Source: Clostridia bacterium
GTDB lineage: Bacteria > Bacillota > Clostridia > Christensenellales > Aristaeellaceae
Direction: 5' to 3'
NCBI GenBank assembly: GCA_017502305.1
Contig: JAFVVG010000042.1
Location: 1-54,166, forward strand
DNA length: 54,166 nt
Position 1 is the stretch's first letter. Each line of letters opens with the position of its first letter. A program made the position numbers and the translations under genes. Below are positions 18,921-28,261 of this stretch, piece by piece. Under the pieces are notes generated by a model. That model was not told where the DNA came from. It saw only the letters and a list, made by a program, of their open reading frames with translations, and searched no databases.

Positions 18921-20678
18921 GTGAAATGGAGCGTTGGCGTGATGATTGTCTTCATGTTCGTACTTTTCATGTTGATATTTCCCGATATCGCCCATGCAGA
19001 TACTTTGGTGTATGATTTCAGTAATGATTTTCGCACGTATGCACAAATGGTAGCAGCGTTTAATCTAGATCAATCTGTTTTGCAAACAGAGAGATCAGAA
19101 AACGAGAAATCTCCTGCTACCGTTTCAAACTTTGCATTATTGGGAAAGACAGATGGGCGCAGAATGGATTTCAGCGAAGTTTTCCCATTGTATGTTGTTT
19201 GGGGCCCTCAAAATTGTTTTACGCTCTTTTTTTCTTCAAAAGAAGTACTTCTGAATGCCGTGGATGTGTTGCGAAAGACAGATGGAATTCTATATGCAGA
19301 AGCAGACTGTGAAGTGTATGCAAATAGCATGGAGGACACACCTGAGAAACCAACGCACTCTTTTCACTCTTGGGGTGCAGAACAAATGAATATGGATCTT
19401 TACCTCGATTATGTTGATTCCTGGGGGAAGGGAAGTGCAAGCGTAGCTGTAATTGATTCTGGGGTTTTTCCCCACTCTCTCATACGAGGTAAATTACTGA
19501 CGAGCGGTTATGACTATGTTGATGGAGATGATGATTCATCAAATGATCTATTTGGCCATGGAACAAATGTTGCTGGGATAATAGCAGATTGTGCTCAAGA
19601 TGAATCGGTATACATTTATCCAATCAGGGTTTTGAACAGCAGTGGCAATGGAAAGATGTCTAATGTTGTTAATGCTGTAAGAGAAGCAAAATCGAGGGGA
19701 GTTACCGTTATCAATCTTTCCCTGGAATCAAGCGTGATGTCTGAAGCTTTGGACGACGCCATACTTGAAGCTGTTACGTCTGGAATAATTGTGGTAGTCG
19801 CAGCAGGGAATAATTCCTGCAATACTTCTGAAGTATGTCCTGCTCACCTGACTAATTCTGGTGTAATTGTTGTTGGCGCGGCTGAAGGGGCTAATGGTTC
19901 CCCTGCCAGAGCGGCATACTCAAACTATGGGGCAAGCGTTGATATTTATGCATTTGGCACCGGTATAAGCTGTTGTTCAAGAAGTGGTGGTTATTCTAAT
20001 GAAACAGGGACATCAATGGCTGCACCGCATGTGAGTGCATTGTGTGCTTTGATGCATTTGATACATCCCGGTTTGTCGCCCGGACAAGCTGAAAATAGGC
20101 TAAAGCGAGCTGCGTTTGGCAGCAATGGGGTAATTGTGCCAGATTCGCAGCTTATGATTCCAAGTTCAAGAGGATTCTTTCTTGCAGCAATTCGTTTATG
20201 CCTTGGCGACATCATTCCTCTCCCTGTAAGCGCATACCCTTTGTCAGCAAGCGAAACCATATCGTATTCTTCATCAGATAACCAGATAATCCTTTATGAA
20301 AACGGAGCATTATCAGCCGTCGGTCAAGGATCGGCATATGTGACTGTGTCATGTAAAGGCTTTGAAGATCAAGTGATCCCTGTATCTGTTGTTAACTATA
20401 CTGGATCATCATTTTCATTACCCCGCTCTATTGTCATAGAGGATGAAGCGTTCCTGGGAATAACCGCCTTGACAAAAATGAGTATTCCCGATTCCGTTGT
20501 TGAAATCGGAAACCGCATTCTTGAAGAGTGTTCATCACTTAACTATGTGTTCATACCATCGTCGGTAGAAACGATCGGTGAAAATGCATTCTCAAACGCA
20601 GTCATTATCTGCCAATATGGAAGCAAAATCTATCAATATGCGGTTGCTCATGAACTAAAGTATATAACGGTTGATTAA
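18921..20678 (+). CDS. Secreted S8 subtilisin-like protease A with LRR_5 C-terminal module
   Basis: A 585-residue protein from the GTG at 18921, set by GGAGGAGG about 11 nt upstream; ATG 18891 is an alternative. A signal peptide ends near AHADTL. A pro-region follows (~30-165). The S8 domain has the full triad: Asp179 in AVIDSGV, His213 in GHGTNVAG, Ser365 in GTSMAAPHV, plus the oxyanion Asn in VAAGNN. A short Big_2-like stretch (~440-490) leads into an LRR_5 module (~495-585) with IPDSVVEIG and a GSKIYQYA end. First gene of the island operon, 27 bp before the giant exoprotein. Predicted extracellular endopeptidase, possibly processing its operon partners (inference). Confidence 0.93.
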   Translation: MKWSVGVMIVFMFVLFMLIFPDIAHADTLVYDFSNDFRTYAQMVAAFNLDQSVLQTERSENEKSPATVSNFALLGKTDGRRMDFSEVFPLYVVWGPQNCFTLFFSSKEVLLNAVDVLRKTDGILYAEADCEVYANSMEDTPEKPTHSFHSWGAEQMNMDLYLDYVDSWGKGSASVAVIDSGVFPHSLIRGKLLTSGYDYVDGDDDSSNDLFGHGTNVAGIIADCAQDESVYIYPIRVLNSSGNGKMSNVVNAVREAKSRGVTVINLSLESSVMSEALDDAILEAVTSGIIVVVAAGNNSCNTSEVCPAHLTNSGVIVVGAAEGANGSPARAAYSNYGASVDIYAFGTGISCCSRSGGYSNETGTSMAAPHVSALCALMHLIHPGLSPGQAENRLKRAAFGSNGVIVPDSQLMIPSSRGFFLAAIRLCLGDIIPLPVSAYPLSASETISYSSSDNQIILYENGALSAVGQGSAYVTVSCKGFEDQVIPVSVVNYTGSSFSLPRSIVIEDEAFLGITALTKMSIPDSVVEIGNRILEECSSLNYVFIPSSVETIGENAFSNAVIICQYGSKIYQYAVAHELKYITVD

Positions 20679-20705
20679 CCGTTTAAAAAAGAGGAGGCAT
20701 TTTGC

Positions 20706-23700
20706 GTGAAGAAATTCAAGAGATTTTTCTCTCTCACATTGGCATTGATACTCTTGTTTACAGGGGTTGAGGTGCCCATTTCTCCATCTGCGGCAATGGC
20801 AGAAGGGGTTCCGTCCGCTGGTACAACATCTGTACCAGTCACACCTGAGAATCTTTTGAGTGCTGGCGAATGGTTATACTGGATAGAAGATGGCGTAGCC
20901 TATATTGCGGGCTATACAAACACATCAGAATCAACCTTAAAGATACCGGGAGGCTTAGGTGGCTATCCTGTTGTCGGCATTGGGCAAAAAGCATTCCAAG
21001 CAAACAAAAGTCTGACTTCAATTCAGATGCACACCAATGTGACGCATATTGCCGATGATGCCTTTGAAGGGATTGGCAGCCTGAAAATCAAGGCATACAA
21101 CGGTTCTTATGCTTTGAATTATGCATCAAAGCACAACTATGTAAGTGAAAATCTTTCAAGCGCTGCTGTTTTTGTGGATTCTGTGCTTGATTTGACAGGG
21201 CTTTCCTCCACGAAAATATATTCTGGTCTTTCGGACTCTGGTGTGATATTTGTTGCACAAGAAGCAAGTTTTCTTAGTATTGGCCAGATTCTGTATTTCC
21301 CAGCGTCATCCAACTATCCAACCGGGTTGGCAAAAACCGTAAGCGGCATTTCGAAAAACCATGATAAATATATCGTTTCTTTTTCCCAACCACAATGGGG
21401 CGAAGTGTTCCTTGAGGTTCAAGGAACCGATTTCCTGATTTTTGACTGGAAGAATATGATCGTTGACGATGGCATCACGCTGGAGTCTTTTTCTTCGTCC
21501 TCGGCGTCGGAATCATCTTCAAATTTTGAGATAGGAGCCGAAATGGGAGATTGGAGCATCACCGGGAAATTAGACATCAGCGTTGAAAATCCAACAGTTG
21601 ATTACAAAATTGGGTCACAAAAATGGGGTTTTATCCCTATTCCTGACATAGAATTTGTTGAAGCAAGATTGCCCTTTGTTTTTGAACCGAGTATTGAAGT
21701 GGAATACAAAAATGATGGTCGCAATAAAGATGCATGGGAAGGCAGAGGCTATCAGATTTATAAAAAACCCGTGAAAATAGATATCAAGTTAGGAAAAGTG
21801 CCAATAGCCAGCATCGCCGGTGTAATTAACGGATATATGCAATTGACCGTCGTGTGCGAGATTTCCGCGACGTTTGAAGTAAAGTGGAAAATCGTTCATA
21901 CAGAAATTATCACATACCAAAACGATAAAATATCTCACAGAGAAGAAAAAAGCGTTACGCCCACGAAATTCGAACTTGAAGGGAATTTCAAATTCGGCCC
22001 GCGACTGAAAGGATATTTCGTCTTGGGATGGGGCGATATCAGCATAAAGTTTTTTGAAATCAGCATTGGTGTTTTTGTTAGCGTGACTGTTTCTGTTGCT
22101 CGGGAACAGTGCACGGGTGTTCTTGATCATTTATGGCACGGAGGTTTTAAGATTGAATTTGAAATACCTCTAGAAGTAAAAATCGGTATTATCAGCTTAG
22201 GCGATGATTGGGAAATCGGAATTGCTGAAAAGCTACAGCAAACTGCCGGTCCGTGGTTATTATTTAGCGGTCATTTGGATGTCGGTGAGAAACTTTATTT
22301 TTCTGGAAATTTCCTTTGGGCAAACTACAAAAATTGTGTCATGGATAAAAGAAAAGTCATCATAGAGAATAATGGTCAACTCGTTCAACAAAAAGAATAT
22401 AAAGTGAACGAAGTCATTAGTATGCCTCCAACGCCTTCAAGGCCGGGATACAAATTTGATGGCTGGTATGTTAATACGTTGAAATCAGGTTTGTCAGGCA
22501 AAGACTATCTTTTCAATTTTGCAAAGGATTTGATGCCATATCTAAAGGCAGAGAGCACGCTTTATATATATGCAAAGTGGTCACAAATGGCGGCTGCTGT
22601 AACACCAACGCCTTCTCCGGTTACTCCTGCTCCTTCAACAGTTGCGCCTACGTTAAAGCCTAATGATCCTACTGCTGTTCCGAATACGCCAACACCGAAA
22701 CCTGATGATCCCACAACTGTTCCCAATACACCTTCTCCGAATACTCCTACACCGAAGCCGGATGCTCCTACATCGGCTCCGGTAACTCCTGAACCCACTT
22801 CAACTCCTGCGCCTACTTCTACTCCTGTTCCGGTTGTTCATGTTACTCGGATTAAACTAAATAAAACTTCGATTGAGCTACACAATGATGATGCATCTGC
22901 GATTACACGACTGACAGCGCAGGTGTATCCTTCCAATGCGTCTGATTCCTCTGTGGACTGGGAGAGCAGTAATCCTTCTGTTGCTTTTGTGAACGATAGA
23001 GGTGAGTTTAGCGTTGGCAAACCCGGTACTGCAACCATTACTTGTCGATCGGTCAGCGATCCGGATGTAGAAGCGACTTGTGTTGTTCATGTGCTTCAGC
23101 ATGTCCAGCAAATCTATATCGATGCTGACAGAGATTCGCTCCTTCCGGGCGAAACGGTACAGCTGACAACAGATTGCTATCCTTCCTACGCGGACAATAC
23201 TTCCGTCTCCTGGGTATCCAGCGATACTGGTGTTGCTACGGTCAATCAAAACGGATTGGTTACTGCTGTTGGTTACGGTGATGTTGTAATAACCGCGACA
23301 ACAGAGGACGGCTCTGATCTGTCTGCTGATTTTCCAATTCATGTTGAACATGAATTGGCGCTTGAAGTATCCATAGTGAATGATACGGCTTTTGTACAAA
23401 GTGATGATGAAGTGTGCATTGCTTATATAAGCCCCACTTCCGGATCAATGCAGAGAATGGCGCAGGCGGGTCTTGACCTGCAATGGTTTGTTTCAAGGAA
23501 AAATGGATCCGCTATTGCGGAACTGAATGAGATGGATACGTCTGTTACAAAAGACGGCGAAACGTATAATTCTTCGTTCGTCGCCTTGATGGGTACAGAT
23601 TTCCCCTCGACTGGCACATCCGTTTTCACTGTGACGTGTACTGCCGGGTCATACACGGCATCGGTTGACGTTTCTGTTTATGCCGATGGAACTGTTTATG

Positions 23701-26700
23701 CGGGAACGGTCAAATTGAATCCGTCCACTTTCTATCTGAACATGAATGAAGCGGCAACCATCCCGAGTCAACCGACCAGCGCTGACGGAAAACCCGTACC
23801 CGCCGGAATGTCCATGAACATTGTTGGCGATGGTTATTATGACGATAGCGCTTCTGAGATTGATGCAAGCAACGGTATGCAGGTTTCTTTTGATGAATCC
23901 GGCGTATATACAGCGAAAGTCAGATACAGCAAAGGGAATCTGGATTATGAAGTTCCGGTAACATTTTATGTACAGGATGAAAATGGCATTATTCATCTAC
24001 GCGTGGAAGGGATCACGTTGAACGAATCCTTTATTCAGCTGGTACAAGGCCAGAACCAGAAGCTGACTGCAACAATCACGCCTAATGATGCGTACAATAA
24101 AACTGTAAGATGGACTTCCTCTGATCCGACAATCGCTACCGTCTCTTCAGACGGTGTAGTTACCGCAAAAAATCCCGGTGCTGCTGCAATATACTGTGAA
24201 GCTGTTGACGGAAGTGGCATTGTCGGTATGTGCGCAATTGCGGTAGAAAGCTATCTCCAGTTGGACGACAATGAGGTCGAGTATACAATCTACCAAAACG
24301 CAGAAGATCACACCGATCTTGGGATTATCAATGTAACACATGCCTCGCAGCAAAGATTGTTGGCCGATAACCAAAATGTGACATGGCAGCTGGTTCGAAA
24401 TACCGGCTCTTCTACCGAAATAGCACTTGAAGAATTCAGAAATAGTGCTGAAAGCGGTGTCTCGGTGACCGGTAATGTCATTAAGCTGATCAGAATTAAT
24501 GGTGCGGGGGATGATGAGTATACATTGACTTGTACTGCCGGAGATTATTCCGACCAGTGCAGAGTGCGCATACACGTTTGTGATATGTCGTTGCCAACAT
24601 CGGTAAGCCTGAAAAAAACCGCTTACTCTGGAACGGTGAATGAGTATATCAGTGTTGATATCACACCTGTATGCAATCCGGCTGCAACCGATTTGCCCGA
24701 AGATACCATAGTATCCGTGGAGGGAAATCGCGTATTTATGGATGCGCTCTCATCCATGTATAGTATTACTGAACCAAGCGAGTTGATATTTGAAAAGGCC
24801 GGTACTTATCAGGCTGAAGTTGTATTCAGTGGAGATAATTACGCGTATAAGTGTCCGATTACCATTACAGTAAAGGATAAAACAGGAAGTGTACCTGCGA
24901 ATATTACCGATATTCAGGTATCTCCCGAGTATCTTACCATGTTGGTTGGAGAAAGTGTAAACCTGACTGCAAATGTTATACCGGCAAATGCGTCTTATTC
25001 GAATCTGACATGGTCAAGCTCTGATACATCAATAGTCAGTGTTTCGGCAAAAGGCGTTGTTACAGCCGTCGGTGCTGGTGTTACAACGGTTCTTGTAACA
25101 GCTCCGGAGACGGATATTGTGGGCGGAATATTGGTTGTTGTAGAAGATGGTTTGACATTAGAAAAAAATGAAGTTGTTAGAACAGTATTTGTAGATGGAA
25201 CAACACGAATGCAACTTGATACGCTTATGCTGACTGAAGCATCGTCTTCCAGGCAGAGTTCAGCACCGGAGTGGAATCTTGCCAGGATGAGCGGAAATAA
25301 CCTGACTCTTCGTGTTGAACCGTATCAGACAATCAATGCGAATGGTCAAACACTGTATGGCTGCAACATTATCCTTTATAGCGTTTCGCGTGTGGGAGAT
25401 ACAATCTACGAGCTGACTTGCTCCAATGGCAATGAAACAGTTACTGCAACAATTACCATTCATGCTGAGGAAAGAGGTTCTGTATTGCCGGCCGGTATTG
25501 AGTTGCAGAATGATACTTTTACATCTGATGTCAACGAATTGATTGTTATTACTCCTGACTATGTTTGCTATCCGACTGATACGAATGTACCGGATGGTAT
25601 GAAGGTATCGATGGAGGGTGACCGCCAGTTCACTGCTGCAATCAATGCGAAGGATTATTTCGTCAGTCAAAGCCAAACTACGCTGTCCTTCACCAAGGCG
25701 GGAACTTATCATGCGAACTACGTTATGGAATATGGTAATGTACGCTATGTAATTCCCTTGCTTTTCCGGGTGCGAAACGGATCTGGAGAAGTTCCTGTGC
25801 AAGCAAGTGAGATAAAACTCAATCACGTCAACTTAAATTTGGTGGCGAATGAAACCGTTCAGTTAGAGGCAGTGTTCACGCCGGTTGATACCACGAATCA
25901 GAATGTGACATGGCGGAGTTCAGATGCTACGGTTGTGACTGTGGACGCTACCGGGAATTTAAGGGCATTGACCAATGGTTCTGCTACGATAACCTGTACG
26001 CCTGAAGATTCTGAACTTTCGCCTGTTACTTGTGCGGTAACCGTTGAAGACTATTTGACAGTTATTCCTGGCAATACATCTATGGTTTTGTATATGCAGG
26101 GAGATCAGGTGAATGCTACCGCTACAGCAATGCTGAGTGTTGGTACCATTGAGCGGCTTGAAAATGCAGGCTTAACCCCCCAATGGGATGTCAACATGAA
26201 CAAGGTGACTCATGCGCGATTGGTGGCAGAAGCTGTCTATGACGCATCCGCTGTCAATGTATCTTCTTCTGAACTTCTGTCCGCAGGTACAGATACATAT
26301 GTTGTCAAATGCACTGCAGGTAATTACACTTGGCAACAGGAATACACATTGATTGTCAGAAGCGCAGGAAGTAATGCACCGACCGCTGTTTCCATGAGAA
26401 CACCGACGGTTAATGCATCGGTAAATCAGTCTGTTACCATTGACTTCTCCCCGGTTTTAACACCTGCCAACGCTCAACTCCCCAGTAGTATGCGTTCTAC
26501 TTATGTTGGTTTGGGTGATTTTTATGACGCTAGGGATGAAGCATCTTATGTTGCTGATGGCGATACGGTTACCGTCAAATTCACGAAAGCCGGTCAATAC
26601 ATTCTGACACGTCGATATCGCCTTGGTAATATGCAATTTGTTGTTCCGTGCGTAATTAAGGTAGGGGGGGCGTCCGGCAGTTTCAACCTTCTGACTGCAA

Positions 26701-28223
26701 CAGAAACGGATTTTACAGTATATTCTGGTGGAAAATCCGGCAGTGTTTCGAACATTTCACTGAATGATCATATGGTTGAAACCTTGTGGGGCGACAGCAT
26801 TGAGTGGAGTGTACAGAGAGTGTCGGGCAACAGCCTCAATGTTGCATTGAAAAACAACGGTTCTTCTGTTGATGTTTTCGTTGCAGATGCTGAGAAAAAC
26901 GGGATGGATGTCTGGAGGGTTACGGCTAAATTTGGTGGTTTGAGTGACTCTGTGGATATTCAGCTTATGGCAGCGGATCCGCGAGGCGCCTTACCGGACG
27001 CTCTGGTCATTGCCGAGGACACGATTTCGGGCGTTATCGGCACTTGGATAAATGTTCCGCTAAGCTTTGCATGTGTACCGTCTGGTACAATGCTGCCTGA
27101 CCAAGGTGATGAATTCTGGTCAGTTGAAATGGATGCCCACGGAACAGACAGAAGTGTTATTCGCATAGAAAATGGTATGGCACGATTCAGCTTTGTGGAA
27201 AGCGGATACTATACAGCAGATCTGAAGTATACATCCGGGAATGTAAACTATACGGTTCCTGTTTACTTTGTCATTTCTGATGAAGAAGATGTTGTCAGTA
27301 GGCCTGCACTTCAGATTTTCCTGATCAATGCAAGTTCCGTGGTATATCCGGAAGGCGAAGTAAATGTGCCGATTGCACAGGCTGCCGTTTCAGAAACGCT
27401 GAGTGTAAGTCATATAGGAGCGTCTCTTGCCTATATGAATACGCAGGAGGCCGAGTGGAACGTTAAGATCAATTCCGGAACAGCGGCGACATTGAGCTTG
27501 GTGCAATCCAGCGCAAATATCTATGATTTAGTGCTAACAGGTATCAAAGCTCCCGGCGATATTACCTATACAGTATCCTGCAAGGTCAACGGAGCAACGT
27601 ATTCTGGTAATGGAACCTTACATGTTGCCTCTGGAACGGAGGAACGCCCTGATCCGACGTTGAGCCGTACCAGTTATCAGGTTGTTCAGGGAGAACAGGT
27701 TGTAATTGATCGGAACCTCTACTCAAAAAAGGACGGATCCATCCTTCAATCCTCCAGTACCTGGAATCCTTCGACGTTCCTTGCGGCGGCTGGATATGAA
27801 GTGGTGGAAGAGGAGAATAACTGGTTGGTTACTTTCTACAAAGCCGGTACGTTTACAACTACGGTTGATGGTTACGCCGGCAATCTAAAAGTTCAGGTTC
27901 CGTTAAGCATTCAAGTCATTCCTGCAGGTGGTATGGCGACAATGTCGGTTATGAGACTCCCGGTTGCTTTGACTGAAATTGAAGAAGAAGCGTTTAGAGG
28001 CATAACGACAAATGTTGTTGACCTTCGCGGAACCAAGGTTGAGACAATAGGATCTGCGGCTTTTATGGATTGCGTTGATTTGCTGGAGATTTATCTCCCG
28101 TCCACAGTAAAGAACATTGCGGATAATGCGTTCTATGGCTGCTTGAATGTAACCTTCCATTGCCCGAGCGGATCCTATGCCGAGTTCTATGCAATAGCAC
28201 ATGGATTCGATGTGATCAACTGA
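20706..28223 (+). CDS. Giant Ig-like / LRR secreted protein with novel repeat domains
   Basis: A 2505-residue protein from a GTG with AGGAGG 8 nt upstream. Order: signal peptide (1-32); LRR_5 unit (~60-125); an unnamed domain (~145-260) and a long beta-rich region (~260-550), both resembling the N-terminal half of the LRR giant at 38362-47739; a Listeria-Bacteroides-type repeat with GYKFDGWY (~550-625); a Thr/Pro linker of TPxP units (~630-705); then five Big_2 domains and six pairs of two unnamed beta domains (~709-2410); and a final LRR_5 module (2412-2505). No LPXTG, SLH or transmembrane anchor is seen. Middle gene of the operon, 38 bp before protease B. Likely a long surface or secreted fibre; ligand unknown. 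Confidence 0.93.
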   Translation: MKKFKRFFSLTLALILLFTGVEVPISPSAAMAEGVPSAGTTSVPVTPENLLSAGEWLYWIEDGVAYIAGYTNTSESTLKIPGGLGGYPVVGIGQKAFQANKSLTSIQMHTNVTHIADDAFEGIGSLKIKAYNGSYALNYASKHNYVSENLSSAAVFVDSVLDLTGLSSTKIYSGLSDSGVIFVAQEASFLSIGQILYFPASSNYPTGLAKTVSGISKNHDKYIVSFSQPQWGEVFLEVQGTDFLIFDWKNMIVDDGITLESFSSSSASESSSNFEIGAEMGDWSITGKLDISVENPTVDYKIGSQKWGFIPIPDIEFVEARLPFVFEPSIEVEYKNDGRNKDAWEGRGYQIYKKPVKIDIKLGKVPIASIAGVINGYMQLTVVCEISATFEVKWKIVHTEIITYQNDKISHREEKSVTPTKFELEGNFKFGPRLKGYFVLGWGDISIKFFEISIGVFVSVTVSVAREQCTGVLDHLWHGGFKIEFEIPLEVKIGIISLGDDWEIGIAEKLQQTAGPWLLFSGHLDVGEKLYFSGNFLWANYKNCVMDKRKVIIENNGQLVQQKEYKVNEVISMPPTPSRPGYKFDGWYVNTLKSGLSGKDYLFNFAKDLMPYLKAESTLYIYAKWSQMAAAVTPTPSPVTPAPSTVAPTLKPNDPTAVPNTPTPKPDDPTTVPNTPSPNTPTPKPDAPTSAPVTPEPTSTPAPTSTPVPVVHVTRIKLNKTSIELHNDDASAITRLTAQVYPSNASDSSVDWESSNPSVAFVNDRGEFSVGKPGTATITCRSVSDPDVEATCVVHVLQHVQQIYIDADRDSLLPGETVQLTTDCYPSYADNTSVSWVSSDTGVATVNQNGLVTAVGYGDVVITATTEDGSDLSADFPIHVEHELALEVSIVNDTAFVQSDDEVCIAYISPTSGSMQRMAQAGLDLQWFVSRKNGSAIAELNEMDTSVTKDGETYNSSFVALMGTDFPSTGTSVFTVTCTAGSYTASVDVSVYADGTVYAGTVKLNPSTFYLNMNEAATIPSQPTSADGKPVPAGMSMNIVGDGYYDDSASEIDASNGMQVSFDESGVYTAKVRYSKGNLDYEVPVTFYVQDENGIIHLRVEGITLNESFIQLVQGQNQKLTATITPNDAYNKTVRWTSSDPTIATVSSDGVVTAKNPGAAAIYCEAVDGSGIVGMCAIAVESYLQLDDNEVEYTIYQNAEDHTDLGIINVTHASQQRLLADNQNVTWQLVRNTGSSTEIALEEFRNSAESGVSVTGNVIKLIRINGAGDDEYTLTCTAGDYSDQCRVRIHVCDMSLPTSVSLKKTAYSGTVNEYISVDITPVCNPAATDLPEDTIVSVEGNRVFMDALSSMYSITEPSELIFEKAGTYQAEVVFSGDNYAYKCPITITVKDKTGSVPANITDIQVSPEYLTMLVGESVNLTANVIPANASYSNLTWSSSDTSIVSVSAKGVVTAVGAGVTTVLVTAPETDIVGGILVVVEDGLTLEKNEVVRTVFVDGTTRMQLDTLMLTEASSSRQSSAPEWNLARMSGNNLTLRVEPYQTINANGQTLYGCNIILYSVSRVGDTIYELTCSNGNETVTATITIHAEERGSVLPAGIELQNDTFTSDVNELIVITPDYVCYPTDTNVPDGMKVSMEGDRQFTAAINAKDYFVSQSQTTLSFTKAGTYHANYVMEYGNVRYVIPLLFRVRNGSGEVPVQASEIKLNHVNLNLVANETVQLEAVFTPVDTTNQNVTWRSSDATVVTVDATGNLRALTNGSATITCTPEDSELSPVTCAVTVEDYLTVIPGNTSMVLYMQGDQVNATATAMLSVGTIERLENAGLTPQWDVNMNKVTHARLVAEAVYDASAVNVSSSELLSAGTDTYVVKCTAGNYTWQQEYTLIVRSAGSNAPTAVSMRTPTVNASVNQSVTIDFSPVLTPANAQLPSSMRSTYVGLGDFYDARDEASYVADGDTVTVKFTKAGQYILTRRYRLGNMQFVVPCVIKVGGASGSFNLLTATETDFTVYSGGKSGSVSNISLNDHMVETLWGDSIEWSVQRVSGNSLNVALKNNGSSVDVFVADAEKNGMDVWRVTAKFGGLSDSVDIQLMAADPRGALPDALVIAEDTISGVIGTWINVPLSFACVPSGTMLPDQGDEFWSVEMDAHGTDRSVIRIENGMARFSFVESGYYTADLKYTSGNVNYTVPVYFVISDEEDVVSRPALQIFLINASSVVYPEGEVNVPIAQAAVSETLSVSHIGASLAYMNTQEAEWNVKINSGTAATLSLVQSSANIYDLVLTGIKAPGDITYTVSCKVNGATYSGNGTLHVASGTEERPDPTLSRTSYQVVQGEQVVIDRNLYSKKDGSILQSSSTWNPSTFLAAAGYEVVEEENNWLVTFYKAGTFTTTVDGYAGNLKVQVPLSIQVIPAGGMATMSVMRLPVALTEIEEEAFRGITTNVVDLRGTKVETIGSAAFMDCVDLLEIYLPSTVKNIADNAFYGCLNVTFHCPSGSYAEFYAIAHGFDVIN
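22831..27940 (+). repeat. Big_2 - A - B domain super-repeat in the 2505-residue protein
   Basis: Big_2 domains start near 22831, 23100, 24000, 24895 and 25795 (SSDTSIVSV and GVVTAVGAG type motifs). Type A units (~110 residues, with a Trp strand and an L/VTCTAG-like strand) start near 23349, 24253, 25147, 26050, 26685 and 27300. Type B units (~100 residues, with an FxxxGxYxA turn, a GNxxYxVP motif and FxV end) start near 23690, 24590, 25480, 26365, 26995 and 27650. The period is ~895 bp with Big_2 and ~630-650 bp for the last two, Big_2-less copies. Confidence 0.8.
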
Positions 28224-28261
28224 TAATTGTGTAGATAAACCATAACGAGGAGATAAAGAAT

